Numbered from the stretch's first letter, positions 43,822 through 51,872 are shown. The stretch is DNA of 64,000 bases from Clostridiales bacterium SIT11 (GCA_001299455.1 CYUK01000003.1:372001-436000), one strand, 5' to 3'. Notes: a model not told the origin generated them from the sequence alone. Made by a program: numbers and translations.

Positions 43822-44460
43822 TCAATAGTAGCTAACTACAATCCTTTCTTTACTTGTCTTTCTTCCTAAGAAGACCACAAGGGCTCCTAGGATGAAAAGC
43901 TTACTTAGTAAGTATAATTCTACCATACTTGTCCTTTGATAAAGGAAAAATGACAAGCCTAGAGTCCCCAACATAAGGACCAGCAGGCGGATTTGGAGGC
44001 CGTTAATTTTATTCATATTTACTGTGTATAAAATCATCAAAACCACCAAGCCACTGATCAGCAGGCTTGAAACTTGGAGATTGACCCCTAAGAAAAAGGT
44101 CATCTTAATTTTTACTAGGCTCATGAAGAGGCTTGGAGCCAAAATAAGGAAAGTTCCCAAAACCAAGGAGACCAAGTATTTCTTGATTAGATCCCTCCGA
44201 GTCAGCCCATTGGCAAGAAGAAATTCAATTTTCCGAGTCTCCTTGTCCTCCACTAAAGTAGTTTTTGCCAGTTCTATAAAAATTATGAGATAGACCAACA
44301 AAAAACCTTCGACTTTTCCTAAGTCCATCCAGGCTGAAGCGGCCTGGGTCTCTTCCAAAAAGTAAGATAGGAGAGTAAAAACCAAGACCATAATAGCCAT
44401 GACCAAGGCATTTTTATCTAAAAGTTTTTTTAAATCTTTTTTCACTAAGGCTACGACCAT
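43822..44460 (-). CDS. ABC-2-type permease, second subunit
   Basis: Membrane protein of 212 residues with six predicted segments and a cytoplasmic TRKIEFLLANGLTRRDLIKKY loop near residue 75, typical of ABC-2 permeases (coupling region). It overlaps the previous permease gene by 10 bases and is followed by the kinase gene, so ABC transporter and two-component system form one operon. Confidence 0.82.
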   Translation of the reverse strand: MVVALVKKDLKKLLDKNALVMAIMVLVFTLLSYFLEETQAASAWMDLGKVEGFLLVYLIIFIELAKTTLVEDKETRKIEFLLANGLTRRDLIKKYLVSLVLGTFLILAPSLFMSLVKIKMTFFLGVNLQVSSLLISGLVVLMILYTVNMNKINGLQIRLLVLMLGTLGLSFFLYQRTSMVELYLLSKLFILGALVVFLGRKTSKERIVVSYY

Positions 44461-45164
44461 GTTCCCTCCTTGTTTATCACGGACTCATTGGTCATCCGAC
44501 CTAGGTTTACCATGGACAAGGCACCAAAGACAAGGCCTAAAAAGAGGTTGATTCCCAATAAGACATAGGTGAGCTTGAAATGATGGGCTTCCAAGAGACT
44601 TAAAATAGTGGTTGAAAAATTCCCCACCAGGTAGATGGCCAGGGTGGTTCCAAAAAATACCAGATTTTTAAAAAATTTAAAGTTTTTCCTGGATAGACCA
44701 AGGATATTTAAAAGTAAAATCCCAAAATATAACATGGCCTGGCTGGATAAATAAATCCCCAAAATCCACTTAAAGTCCCCTCCAAGGCCCTCTTGAAGGT
44801 AGCTGGTAAAAAATAAGACAAAGGGGACCAGGGAAGAAATCCGCCACATTTCTAGTGTATAAGCCTTAATGACACTTTGAACCTCCATCCCCGATGCCAG
44901 GATAAATTCCATCCTCTTACTTAACTTGTCTTTTACCGTTAGGTTCATGACCATGGAATTTGCCGTAATTTGTGTCAGACCTACAATGAGGACATAGACC
45001 ATTAAAAGCAGGTAGCTCCTGGACCTAGATGAAAAAGCCCCCTTGTAGAGTAAAAAGTTCAATCCCAGGACAAGTAGTCCGGAAAGGAGGATACTTAACC
45101 TGGTGTCCATGTCCCTAAATAAATAAGACCGACAAGCCTTTTTGATGTTTCCGTAATCTTTCAT
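44451..45164 (-). CDS. ABC-2-type permease, first subunit
   Basis: Membrane protein of 237 residues, about six segments, with KLSKRMEFILASGMEVQSVI near residue 78 as a coupling segment similar to the following permease. The two permeases probably form a heterodimer with the ATPase encoded upstream. Overlaps the ATPase gene by 4 bases. Substrate not predictable. Confidence 0.82.
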   Translation of the reverse strand: MKDYGNIKKACRSYLFRDMDTRLSILLSGLLVLGLNFLLYKGAFSSRSRSYLLLMVYVLIVGLTQITANSMVMNLTVKDKLSKRMEFILASGMEVQSVIKAYTLEMWRISSLVPFVLFFTSYLQEGLGGDFKWILGIYLSSQAMLYFGILLLNILGLSRKNFKFFKNLVFFGTTLAIYLVGNFSTTILSLLEAHHFKLTYVLLGINLFLGLVFGALSMVNLGRMTNESVINKEGTWS

Positions 45165-45823
45165 TTTGACCCCTCTTGGATAAAGACTTCTTCCAGGCTT
45201 TCTCCTGAAATTTCAGCAATGTTTTTTGTAAACAGTAATTTCCCATTTTTTATCATAGAAACCCGATCGGCCACCTTTTCAATTTCATCCAGGTCATGGC
45301 TGGTGATGACCAGGGTCTTTCCTTGGTCTTTTAGGGCCTTGATGAGCTTTCTAATTTCCACCCTGGATATAGGGTCCACTCCACTGGTCACCTCATCTAA
45401 AAAAATCAGGTCCCGGTCCATGAGGACCACAATTAAAAGAGAGAGCTTCCGCTTCATCCCCTTGGAATAGGTGGAGACCTTTCGCTTTAAATCCTCTCCA
45501 ATCCCTAAAAGGTCTCCATAGGCCTCATAGCCTGCCGGGTCAAAGGAAAAATAAAGACCATAAATCCTTAAATTTTCAAATCCCGTCTTGTCCTCATATA
45601 AATAGTCATTTTCTAGGAGCATGGCATGGCTCCCTCGGACTAGCAAGTTTCCTCCGTCCTTTTCATAGAGCCCCGTCAAAAGCCTTAAAAGACTGGTCTT
45701 TCCAGACCCGTTGGGCCCTACAAGGGCGTGGACCTCTCCTTCTTTAATGGCTAGGGAAAAATTTGTAAATAAAGTCTTTTCTTGAAAACTCTTACATAGT
45801 CCTTGGACTTCAATGGCATTCAT
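45161..45823 (-). CDS. ABC transporter ATPase
   Basis: ATP-binding subunit of 220 residues. Walker A LVGPNGSGKTSLLRLL near residue 35, signature YSKGMKRKLSLL near residue 120, Walker B LIFLDEVTSGVDPISR near residue 140, switch His in VITSHDLDEIEK near residue 175. First gene of the ABC/two-component operon, starting at ATG 45823 behind a GGAGG-like site. Confidence 0.94.
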   Translation of the reverse strand: MNAIEVQGLCKSFQEKTLFTNFSLAIKEGEVHALVGPNGSGKTSLLRLLTGLYEKDGGNLLVRGSHAMLLENDYLYEDKTGFENLRIYGLYFSFDPAGYEAYGDLLGIGEDLKRKVSTYSKGMKRKLSLLIVVLMDRDLIFLDEVTSGVDPISRVEIRKLIKALKDQGKTLVITSHDLDEIEKVADRVSMIKNGKLLFTKNIAEISGESLEEVFIQEGSK

Positions 45824-45925
45824 AATAGCCTCCTTTTTCTTTTCTTATCCCTAGCTTATGCCATTTCCTCTGGTAAAACATGAGTAATTTCTGCAAAAAT
45901 CCTACTTTAATGGTTTTGGGGCATA

Positions 45926-45953
45926 AAAAAAGGGCGAGAACCATCTCACCCAA
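45926..45953 (-). terminator. Terminator of the chromate-transporter pair
   Basis: GGGCGAGA and TCTCACCC arms around ACCA (45932-45951), followed by seven T on the minus strand. Confidence 0.82.
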
Positions 45954-45993
45954 AATTTGCCAAAAAATCTTAAAACTTCTTCTATATAGAATT

Positions 45994-46554
45994 TTATAGC
46001 TTAAAAAGAATTCCCACAAGAGCTCCACAGACAATGATTCCTATGGGGTGGAGGTTTTTATATTTTCGTAAAAGCAAAAGAAAGACCGCAAAAACCCCAA
46101 TTTCAAGATACTTGAAAAGGTCTATAAAATTTCCTGTTTCCCTGTAAACTTCGAGATTCAACAAGGTTAAGGTCATGACGGAAAACATGGCTCCGAAGAT
46201 GAGTCCGCCAGTGGCCGGCCTTAGCATTTGAAACATATCTCCCACCAGCTTAGAATTTTTAAATTTTTCCATGGCCCTGGAAATCATGAGAATGATAATC
46301 ACGGCAGGGGTAATCAAGGAAAGGGTGGCAAGGAGGGCTCCGGGAATCCCGTAGGCCTTGTAGCCGGCATAGGTTGCACAGTTTATCCCAATGGCGCCAG
46401 GTGTTGATTCAGAAACAGCAATCATATCCAGGAGTTCTTCCTGGGTGAACCAATCGTAGTTTTGGGCCATCTCTTGTAAAAATGGTATGGTTGCCAGGCC
46501 TCCCCCAACAGAAAAAAGACCTGTTTTAAAAAATTCCCACATTAATCGTAGCAT
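45994..46554 (-). CDS. Chromate transporter, half-size subunit B
   Basis: Half-size CHR-family protein, 186 residues, five or six segments. FFKTGLFSVGGGLATIPFL near residue 8 and ISESTPGAIGINCATYAGYK (here VSESTPGAIGINCATYAGYK) near residue 45 are the CHR family signature. It lies 3 bases after the other half; two short proteins together form the working carrier in other Firmicutes. Chromate is the eponymous substrate, but in anaerobes the natural substrate is uncertain. Confidence 0.9.
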   Translation of the reverse strand: MLRLMWEFFKTGLFSVGGGLATIPFLQEMAQNYDWFTQEELLDMIAVSESTPGAIGINCATYAGYKAYGIPGALLATLSLITPAVIIILMISRAMEKFKNSKLVGDMFQMLRPATGGLIFGAMFSVMTLTLLNLEVYRETGNFIDLFKYLEIGVFAVFLLLLRKYKNLHPIGIIVCGALVGILFKL

Positions 46555-46557
46555 GGT

Positions 46558-47085
46558 CTACCTCTTTCCAAATAAAATGCCAAAAATTCCTATGCCTATG
46601 ACCATAATCACCGGAGAAATTTTTAGCCAGGCTATGGCTAGGAAAGTGAAAGCAAAAACCAGGAACTTCACCCTTGTGTCTGCATTCTTTTTTACAAGCT
46701 TCATGACCGTATTTAAAACCAGGGCACAGACGGCAATTCTGATTCCTGCAAAAGCATGTTGGACATAGGCCAGATGAGAAAAGGCGGTCAAAAAATTAGC
46801 GATTATTGTAATAATGATGAGGGATGGCGTTAAAAATCCCAAGGAAGCAACAATTCCCCCAAGGTTGCCTGCCTTTTTGCAACCACAAAATGTGGAGGTG
46901 TTAATGGATATAATCCCAGGTGTTGCCTGGCCTATGGCATAGTAGTCCAGGATTTCTTCCTTGGTCACCCAGCCCTTTTTATCCACCAATTCCCTTTCCA
47001 ATAGAGGAAGCATGGCATAACCGCCTCCAAAGGTGAAAAGTCCTATTTCAAAAAATGTTAAGTATAAGTCTAAGTAAATGTTCAT
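46558..47085 (-). CDS. Chromate transporter, half-size subunit A
   Basis: Half-size CHR-family protein, 175 residues. FFEIGLFTFGGGYAMLPLLE near residue 10 and YAIGQATPGIISINTSTFCG near residue 48 mirror the motifs of the following gene, showing the two are paralogous halves. First gene of the pair; starts 22 bases after an extended -10 (TGCTATAAT). Confidence 0.9.
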   Translation of the reverse strand: MNIYLDLYLTFFEIGLFTFGGGYAMLPLLERELVDKKGWVTKEEILDYYAIGQATPGIISINTSTFCGCKKAGNLGGIVASLGFLTPSLIIITIIANFLTAFSHLAYVQHAFAGIRIAVCALVLNTVMKLVKKNADTRVKFLVFAFTFLAIAWLKISPVIMVIGIGIFGILFGKR

Positions 47086-47106
47086 CTGCCTCTGACCTCC
47101 CCTCCC

Positions 47107-47115
47107 ATTATAGCA
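47107..47115 (-). promoter_or_regulatory. Extended -10 promoter of the chromate-transporter pair
   Basis: TGCTATAAT on the minus strand, 22 bases before the start codon, leaving a very short leader with GGGAGGGGAGG as ribosome site. Confidence 0.6.
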
Positions 47116-47200
47116 TATTTTATCCTATAACTTTTCGAGACGGTCTAGTGTCCGATTTAAATTCCTTGCCTTTTTCACCCGGATTCTAGCCCCTGTCCAG

Positions 47201-47281
47201 CAGGCGATATCTCTTATAGGAATATAAAATCGCCTGGTAGAACAGGCAGAATACCTTGGAGTCCCCTACTCTACAGGGACT
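47201..47281. other. Two adjacent hairpins at the host/island boundary
   Basis: CAGGCGAT (47201-47208) pairs with ATCGCCTG (47229-47236), and AGTCCC (47260-47265) with GGGACT (47276-47281). They lie upstream of the chromate-transporter promoter, so not in its leader. Base composition changes to AT-rich about 50 bases to the right. Not a tRNA by eye; could be a small RNA or an element end. Confidence 0.4.
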
Positions 47282-47373
47282 GATAACAAGTAAATTCAGT
47301 CATTTTTTTCCCTTTATTTTTCTCATTAAAAAACTTTGTCCCAAATATTGTATTATTTTCGGGATACTTCTAT

Positions 47374-48357
47374 TCACTTATTCATTTCTTTTTCTAGTTC
47401 TTTAAGAACGTTTATAATCTCTTCAAAGTTTGGATAGTCTCCATAAATCATTTCTGACATAGACTTATAATCTTTTTCTAGTTCAGAAAATCGGTACTCA
47501 TCTGGAACTAATCTTAATCTACCATTTAATGCTTCTTCATACCTTGCCCACTTTCTGGGGTAAAATTTCATCTTAAATTCAGTTACCCTTTTTAATAAAT
47601 CTTTATCCTCTAAGGCTTTGTCTTTAAAATCTGAATTTGCTATTTTATACAGATCATAAAAGTGTCTTGCATACCTCTGTGGCATAGGAGAAGATTCCGG
47701 TCTATTTGCTTCGTGGTGTAAAATTGTTGCTTTTTCCCAAAAAGTTCTCTCCGCTGATACTGTTCTTATACTTGTTTTTTCTTTAAATACGTTTGGATAG
47801 GCTTCGCCAATTATTGGCAAAATTTCCACATCAATTGCAGGTGTCCACGCTGCAAGGCTTCCTATTTCAAGCCTTATATTTTGTGTTAAATAATTCGATT
47901 CAAAAATTTTAGGATATTTACAAAGAATTGTCTGTGGGTCTATTGTATCTATTGAAAATTCAAAATTAAAATCTTTTAAATCTTGTTCTAAAACTTCTAA
48001 AAATTCATCTCTTAAAAATTCTTCTGTCTTTTCATTCACTTCTTTGTTGAATTTATCCTGCTTGGTCTTTGATCTTTCCATCCATGGTTCTTTTTCTGCA
48101 TAGCCCAATATTCGCCAGTCTAAGATTAAATCTATATCTTCAGAAAATCTTTCGATAAGCCCAAAACATTTTGAAAGGGAAGTGCCACCTTTAAAGGTGA
48201 AATATTCCTTCCATTTATTTTCATTAAATAAATAGTCTAAGATAAAAGTCACCCAGTAGTCTTTTTCAATGACTGCTTCAGAGATATTTTTCTTTCTAGC
48301 TGTATTTACTATTAAAACTCTTAAATCTTCTTTGTTTTCTATATAAAACTTATTCAT
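47374..48357 (-). CDS. AbiEii-type nucleotidyltransferase toxin
   Basis: Toxin of an AbiE-like (type IV-class) toxin-antitoxin or abortive-infection system, 327 residues. The nucleotidyltransferase core is FKGGTSLSKCFGLIERFSED followed by IDLIL near residues 58-80 (GG-T-S and the Asp-x-Asp metal pair). NYLTQNIRLEIGSLAAW and EKATILHHEANRP near residue 215 are typical of AbiEii/AbiGii proteins, which may modify tRNA. Its start overlaps the antitoxin gene by 8 bases. AT-rich codon use unlike the genes to its left marks the beginning of the acquired island. Confidence 0.92.
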   Translation of the reverse strand: MNKFYIENKEDLRVLIVNTARKKNISEAVIEKDYWVTFILDYLFNENKWKEYFTFKGGTSLSKCFGLIERFSEDIDLILDWRILGYAEKEPWMERSKTKQDKFNKEVNEKTEEFLRDEFLEVLEQDLKDFNFEFSIDTIDPQTILCKYPKIFESNYLTQNIRLEIGSLAAWTPAIDVEILPIIGEAYPNVFKEKTSIRTVSAERTFWEKATILHHEANRPESSPMPQRYARHFYDLYKIANSDFKDKALEDKDLLKRVTEFKMKFYPRKWARYEEALNGRLRLVPDEYRFSELEKDYKSMSEMIYGDYPNFEEIINVLKELEKEMNK

Positions 48358-48964
48358 CTTTGCCCTCAGAAATTTCTCTTATCACTTCATATACCCATGA
48401 AGGTGCTGATTTTGCTTCCTTCATTAAATCTATTTTTTCTTTTCCAGTTAAGTTTTCTCTTATCTTTTCTATAACTTGATCGGTTATATTTTCTTTACCT
48501 AAAGACTTGATGGCCTGAATTACAGTTGCTGTCTTTAAGGACATATTGGCAATTTCTCCAGGATTTACTTTTTTAAATTCTAAAATGGTCTCTCCAATTT
48601 TATATTCTTTATATCTTCCACTAGATATATATTTATAATGAGTCGGTACTTGGGTTGACAGTCCTAGCAAATTTAAGGCTGTGCTACTATAGGGTGCAAT
48701 ATTCCAATTGTATTTTCTTGCTATGGCTAGTGCTAACTCATGAATAGAAACGGCTTCGTACTCTCCAATAAGTTCACTATATTTGGGATTATAATAAAAT
48801 CCATCAATAACTCGCTTAATTTTCTCATCATCTACTAATCTTTTTAAGCTTTGCCTAACCGTAGCGTTCGATGCAATATCTAAAAAATCATTGGCAAAAA
48901 ATACTTTATGTGAGTCAAATTCACTTATTTTATTCGATATTTTTTCTGTATATGAACTCATCAT
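48350..48964 (-). CDS. AbiEi-type (DUF6088) antitoxin/transcription regulator
   Basis: Antitoxin of the AbiE-like pair, 204 residues. N-terminal winged-helix (SNATVRQSLKRLVDDEKIKR near residue 31) followed by a core with HELALAIARKYNWNIAPYSSTALNLLGLSTQVPTHY around residues 75-110 (shortened: HELALAIARKYNWNIAPY, LGLSTQVPTHY), matching DUF6088/AbiEi. In known systems it represses its own operon. A perfect inverted repeat overlaps the promoter just upstream. Two adjacent ATG codons are possible starts; GGAGGG precedes them. Confidence 0.92.
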   Translation of the reverse strand: MMSSYTEKISNKISEFDSHKVFFANDFLDIASNATVRQSLKRLVDDEKIKRVIDGFYYNPKYSELIGEYEAVSIHELALAIARKYNWNIAPYSSTALNLLGLSTQVPTHYKYISSGRYKEYKIGETILEFKKVNPGEIANMSLKTATVIQAIKSLGKENITDQVIEKIRENLTGKEKIDLMKEAKSAPSWVYEVIREISEGKDE

Positions 48965-48972
48965 AACCCTCC

Positions 48973-49006
48973 TTTGTCACGGATATAATATCATATCCGT
49001 GACAAA
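48973..49006. promoter_or_regulatory. Perfect 14-bp inverted-repeat operator of the AbiE operon
   Basis: TTTGTCACGGATAT (48973-48986) and ATATCCGTGACAAA (48993-49006) separated by six bases. On the minus strand it sits between TTGAAT and past TATTAT (17-base spacing), so it covers the -10 and transcription start and ends at the ribosome site. Fits autoregulation by the antitoxin. Confidence 0.8.
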
Positions 49007-49076
49007 TATTCAATTCTGTTCAATTTTATCTCTTTACAAATAATCTTCATCTCTATCTATTGGTTGACTTATTACC

Positions 49077-49148
49077 TTAAATATCTTCACAATTTGCTTC
49101 AAAAGCCTTCATAATATTTAAAACTGAAGCAGGGATTCCTTTATAATT
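49077..49148 (-). pseudogene. Decayed C-terminal coding remnant
   Basis: The minus strand reads NYKGIPASVLNIMKAFEANC followed by EDI and stop in clean frame; upstream frames continue with NVNGKA and similar pieces but are broken by stops and shifts. It looks like the end of a gene of conjugative-element type; I cannot name it. Confidence 0.4.
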
Positions 49149-49261
49149 ACTAGCTTAAGATCTGAATTTTAGGCTTTTCCATTTACATTTTTCCTACTAC
49201 CGGCATCAATATTCATCTGAATATTTTTTAGCTAATATAGTATTCTCTTTATTTGAAGAAA

Positions 49262-49292
49262 AAGACGACAGAATTTTACTTTCTATCGTCTT
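49262..49292. terminator. Bidirectional terminator
   Basis: AAGACGACAGAA and TTCTATCGTCTT arms around TTTTACT, with A-run to the left and T-rich sequence to the right. Confidence 0.7.
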
Positions 49293-49365
49293 CTTCATTG
49301 CTATTTAATTTTAGTCGGTTTTTTAATAGATTTTTATATCCATTTTGTGAATGAGCGTTTTGAAA

Positions 49366-49430
49366 TACCCTTTGCCTAATCATTCATTCCACTCGCAAGC
49401 TCGTGGTGAATGATTGGCAGGGGCAGACCC
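49366..49430. repeat. OriT-like motif, copy A
   Basis: TACCCTTTGCCTAATCATTC, an inverted repeat (CATTCATTCCAC with GTGGTGAATGATTGG), then GGCAGGGGCAGACCC. The same layout with different stem bases recurs as copy B about 210 bases to the right. Hairpin plus invariant flank is the general form of a relaxase nick site or replication origin. Confidence 0.5.
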
Positions 49431-49444
49431 TGATAGAATAGAAA

Positions 49445-49507
49445 AAGCCGACTACTGAATTAATTTTTGTTGTTTCACCCTTACGGGTACAGGCAGTTAG
49501 TCGGCTT
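49445..49507. repeat. Long hairpin with perfect 10-bp arms
   Basis: AAGCCGACTA (49445-49454) and TAGTCGGCTT (49498-49507), extended by CTG/CAG. A smaller hairpin ACCCTTACGGGT lies in the loop at 49477-49488. It lies between the two oriT-like copies. Confidence 0.6.
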
Positions 49508-49525
49508 AATTGTTAATTTCAAATT

Positions 49526-49575
49526 TTAAAAGTCAAGGGCGAGCGTTAACAAGTTTATTTACCCTTGACTTTTAA
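49526..49575. repeat. Perfect 14-bp inverted repeat
   Basis: TTAAAAGTCAAGGG (49526-49539) and CCCTTGACTTTTAA (49562-49575), 22 bases apart, directly before copy B of the oriT-like motif. Confidence 0.6.
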
Positions 49576-49643
49576 TACCCTCGCCTAATTATCTCTACAA
49601 CTCAAATGAATTTTCGTTGGAGATAATTGGCTGGGGCAGACCC
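49576..49643. repeat. OriT-like motif, copy B
   Basis: TACCCTCGCCTAATTATCTC, an imperfect inverted repeat (AATTATCTCTAC with TTGGAGATAATTGG), then GGCTGGGGCAGACCC. Shares with copy A the left flank TACCCT..GCCTAAT and the right flank TTGGC(A/T)GGGGCAGACCC, while the stem sequence differs but still pairs. Confidence 0.5.
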
Positions 49644-49760
49644 AAAGCGAATGGTTGTTGGTCTCTGCAAGGGTTTGGCTCTAAAGGCACGCAAGCACCC
49701 TTTAGGGTGTATAATTGCGCCCTTAGAAAATCTAAGGGAGATTTGGTTATTTTATTTTTC

Positions 49761-50051
49761 TTAATTTTCTCTTATTATTTTTAGTGTTTCTTTGAATTCT
49801 TTTGTCTTTATTACTTCTTCTAGTAGGATTTTTATTTCTTCATCTGTTAGTTCATCTGAGTTTTCTATAAGGCTTTCTAAGATTGCCCCTCTTGTTATGA
49901 GCCTATGAGTTCTTTCTTTTCTTCTTTTTACTATGTCTTGTTTTAATATTTTCTTTTCTTGATTTTTTAGCTGCCTTAATCTTTCTTCTGTATCATCAAT
50001 TTTATCTTTTATTTCTTTTGACTCTTGTCTTATTTGATCTAATTTTTTCAT
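49761..50051 (-). CDS. DUF3847-family mobilisation-associated protein
   Basis: Small helical protein of 96 residues. An N-terminal coiled coil (residues 1-45, Glu/Lys/Gln-rich) is followed by KERTHRLITRGAILESLIEN near residue 47, the DUF3847 signature seen next to relaxase genes in conjugative and mobilisable elements of Firmicutes. I use ATG 50051 behind AAAGGAG; an ATG 45 bases upstream is poorly placed. The oriT-like region follows directly, but no relaxase gene is present, so this is likely a leftover of a mobilisation module. Confidence 0.82.
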   Translation of the reverse strand: MKKLDQIRQESKEIKDKIDDTEERLRQLKNQEKKILKQDIVKRRKERTHRLITRGAILESLIENSDELTDEEIKILLEEVIKTKEFKETLKIIREN

Positions 50052-50178
50052 GGAAAACTCCTTTCTTGTAATATAAAAAAACGATGAAGATATCATCTCC
50101 CCGTCCTATAATTTGTATCATGGTTTGAATTGTTTGTTAAAAATATCATATTATCATCTCCTAAAAACAGATATAGAA

Positions 50179-50204
50179 AAAGTGCCTAAAATCATAGGCA
50201 CTTT
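50179..50204 (-). terminator. Terminator of the island ABC transporter operon
   Basis: AAAGTGCCT and AGGCACTTT arms around AAAATCAT, followed on the minus strand by TTTCT. Confidence 0.82.
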
Positions 50205-50263
50205 AAGAAATTTGACTCAATCTTTTTATTCTAACTATTAAATAGTTTATAAAATATATATTT

Positions 50264-51016
50264 TTATAGGTCACTTTTTTTGAATTTTTTAATTCCTAAA
50301 AAAGAAAATAAAAATACTAGTCCCCAGTTAATTATCATATATTTAACAAAAATAATTGTATCCCAATTATCTAAAATTTTATTTAGATAATAAAATGGAG
50401 ATACCAATTGAACTTTAGGAAACTCTTTCAAGTACATTAAAATTATAAAAACTATTATAAATATTCCTATAGAAACAAAAGGTTTAAAATTCATACTCAA
50501 ACTTTGAACCATACTTATTACAAAAATGTATGAAGACCATAATGAAATAATTATTAAAGTATCACTTATCCAGTCTTCACTTACAATGCTACCACTTGCA
50601 ATTTTTAATTTCGATATAAAAATGTAATAGCAAAATATAGAAAATAAAACAAATAAACATGTAATCACTGTCCAATAAATAATTTGAGCGTATAATTTAG
50701 CTCTATAAATTTTACTTCTATTATTTATCCTTGTGAGCATTATACTAATACTATTATTTTCTATTTCTCCCCTTAATATATTTGAACTATTTATTGCTAA
50801 TATAATATAAACAATAAAAGCCATATATATAAAAGTAAACATGTCCTTTGCAAAAGAAAGTCCATTAACCAGTTCACTACTATTGTAAGTAATAATATTT
50901 GAGTTTCTATACACACCTATTGAATAAAGTAATGGCATTAAAAACATAAAAAATAAAATTAAATTTTCTTTTCTTTTAACCTGCTTACCAATTTCAAATT
51001 TAATGATTTTCAACAT
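50264..51016 (-). CDS. ABC-2-type permease (island)
   Basis: Membrane protein of 250 residues with six segments, starting LKIIKFEIGKQVKRKENLIL and having a coupling segment GEIENNSISIMLTRINNRSK near residue 87, typical of ABC-2 permeases. Overlaps the ATPase gene by 17 bases. Very AT-rich. Together with the downstream-regulated kinase pair it resembles antimicrobial-peptide resistance or immunity exporters; the substrate is not known. Confidence 0.82.
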   Translation of the reverse strand: MLKIIKFEIGKQVKRKENLILFFMFLMPLLYSIGVYRNSNIITYNSSELVNGLSFAKDMFTFIYMAFIVYIILAINSSNILRGEIENNSISIMLTRINNRSKIYRAKLYAQIIYWTVITCLFVLFSIFCYYIFISKLKIASGSIVSEDWISDTLIIISLWSSYIFVISMVQSLSMNFKPFVSIGIFIIVFIILMYLKEFPKVQLVSPFYYLNKILDNWDTIIFVKYMIINWGLVFLFSFLGIKKFKKSDL

Positions 51017-51872
51017 TATTATTCACCTCTAACATCTTTTCTAAGGGATTTATAACCTTTTCAATTCTTGTTATTTCTGTTATTTTTGTAATATTCTTTA
51101 TTTTGTCATTAAGATTTCTTTCTGTAACCTCAATTGTAGTTGAATCAATTTTTTTAACAATAGAGTCATCAATTCCACTGCTATCTCTAACCTTTATTAT
51201 TATTGAACTCTTTATATCTAGATTCCCATCATAAATTTTTTTCCCATTTCTTATTACAACCAACCTATTACACAAGGCTTTAACTTCATCTAAATTATGA
51301 TCCGAAAACACAACTGCCATTTGCTTTTTTTCTACCATATCTTTTACATATTCTTTAACCATATTTCTCCCATTGACGTCAAGACCTACAAATGGTTCAT
51401 CTAATAACATAATTGATCCTGAATTCAGTATTGCCTGTGCAAATCCTAATCTTTGTTTCATTCCAAAGGAAAATTCTTTTATTTTTTTGTTCTCAACATT
51501 TTCAAGACCAACTATTTTTAAAACATTTTTAATTTTCTCATTTACAATCTTTTTATCACTTATTCCGTTTAAATATAAAATAGCTTTTAAATTTTCATAA
51601 GTATTAAGATAATCATAAAAACCAGGGTTAACAGAAATTCCAAATTTTTTTCTACATTTAGAATCAAATCCTAATTTTTCCCCCTCATAAAAAATCTCTC
51701 CTGAATCTGCTAAAATTTTTCCAGACACTGTGTCTAATAAAGTTGTTTTCCCAGCACCATTAATTCCTATTAGACCTACAATTTCGCCTTTATTCAAATT
51801 CATTGAAAAATTAAATAGTCCTTTTCCATTTCCATAATCTTTTGTAATGGATTCTAATTTCAATAGTTCCAT
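51000..51872 (-). CDS. ABC transporter ATPase (island)
   Basis: ATP-binding protein of 290 residues. Walker A LIGINGAGKTTLLDTVSGK near residue 36, signature FSFGMKQRLGFAQ near residue 132, Walker B IMLLDEPFVGLDVNGR near residue 152, switch His in VVFSDHNLDEVK near residue 185. The extra 70-residue C-terminal extension is of the kind found in lantibiotic-immunity type ATPases. ATG 51872 behind GAGGAGG is used rather than an ATG 18 bases upstream. Confidence 0.92.
   Translation of the reverse strand: MELLKLESITKDYGNGKGLFNFSMNLNKGEIVGLIGINGAGKTTLLDTVSGKILADSGEIFYEGEKLGFDSKCRKKFGISVNPGFYDYLNTYENLKAILYLNGISDKKIVNEKIKNVLKIVGLENVENKKIKEFSFGMKQRLGFAQAILNSGSIMLLDEPFVGLDVNGRNMVKEYVKDMVEKKQMAVVFSDHNLDEVKALCNRLVVIRNGKKIYDGNLDIKSSIIIKVRDSSGIDDSIVKKIDSTTIEVTERNLNDKIKNITKITEITRIEKVINPLEKMLEVNNNVENH

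Larger units (their letters stand above)
49007..49760. other. 754-bp region between AbiE operon and DUF3847 gene
   Basis: No intact gene. From left: a decayed coding remnant (49077-49148 in clean frame), a bidirectional terminator (49262-49292), then the repeat-rich oriT-like region (49366-49745) listed separately. Confidence 0.6.

Noticed and set aside
47150-47300. tRNA or tmRNA at the island edge
   Set aside because: The hairpins do not form a cloverleaf and no T-arm GTTCGA-type loop is present.
49366-49643. CRISPR-like array from the repeated GGGGCAGACCC motif
   Set aside because: Only two copies, 210 bases apart, with different stems and intervening hairpins; not a regular repeat-spacer pattern.
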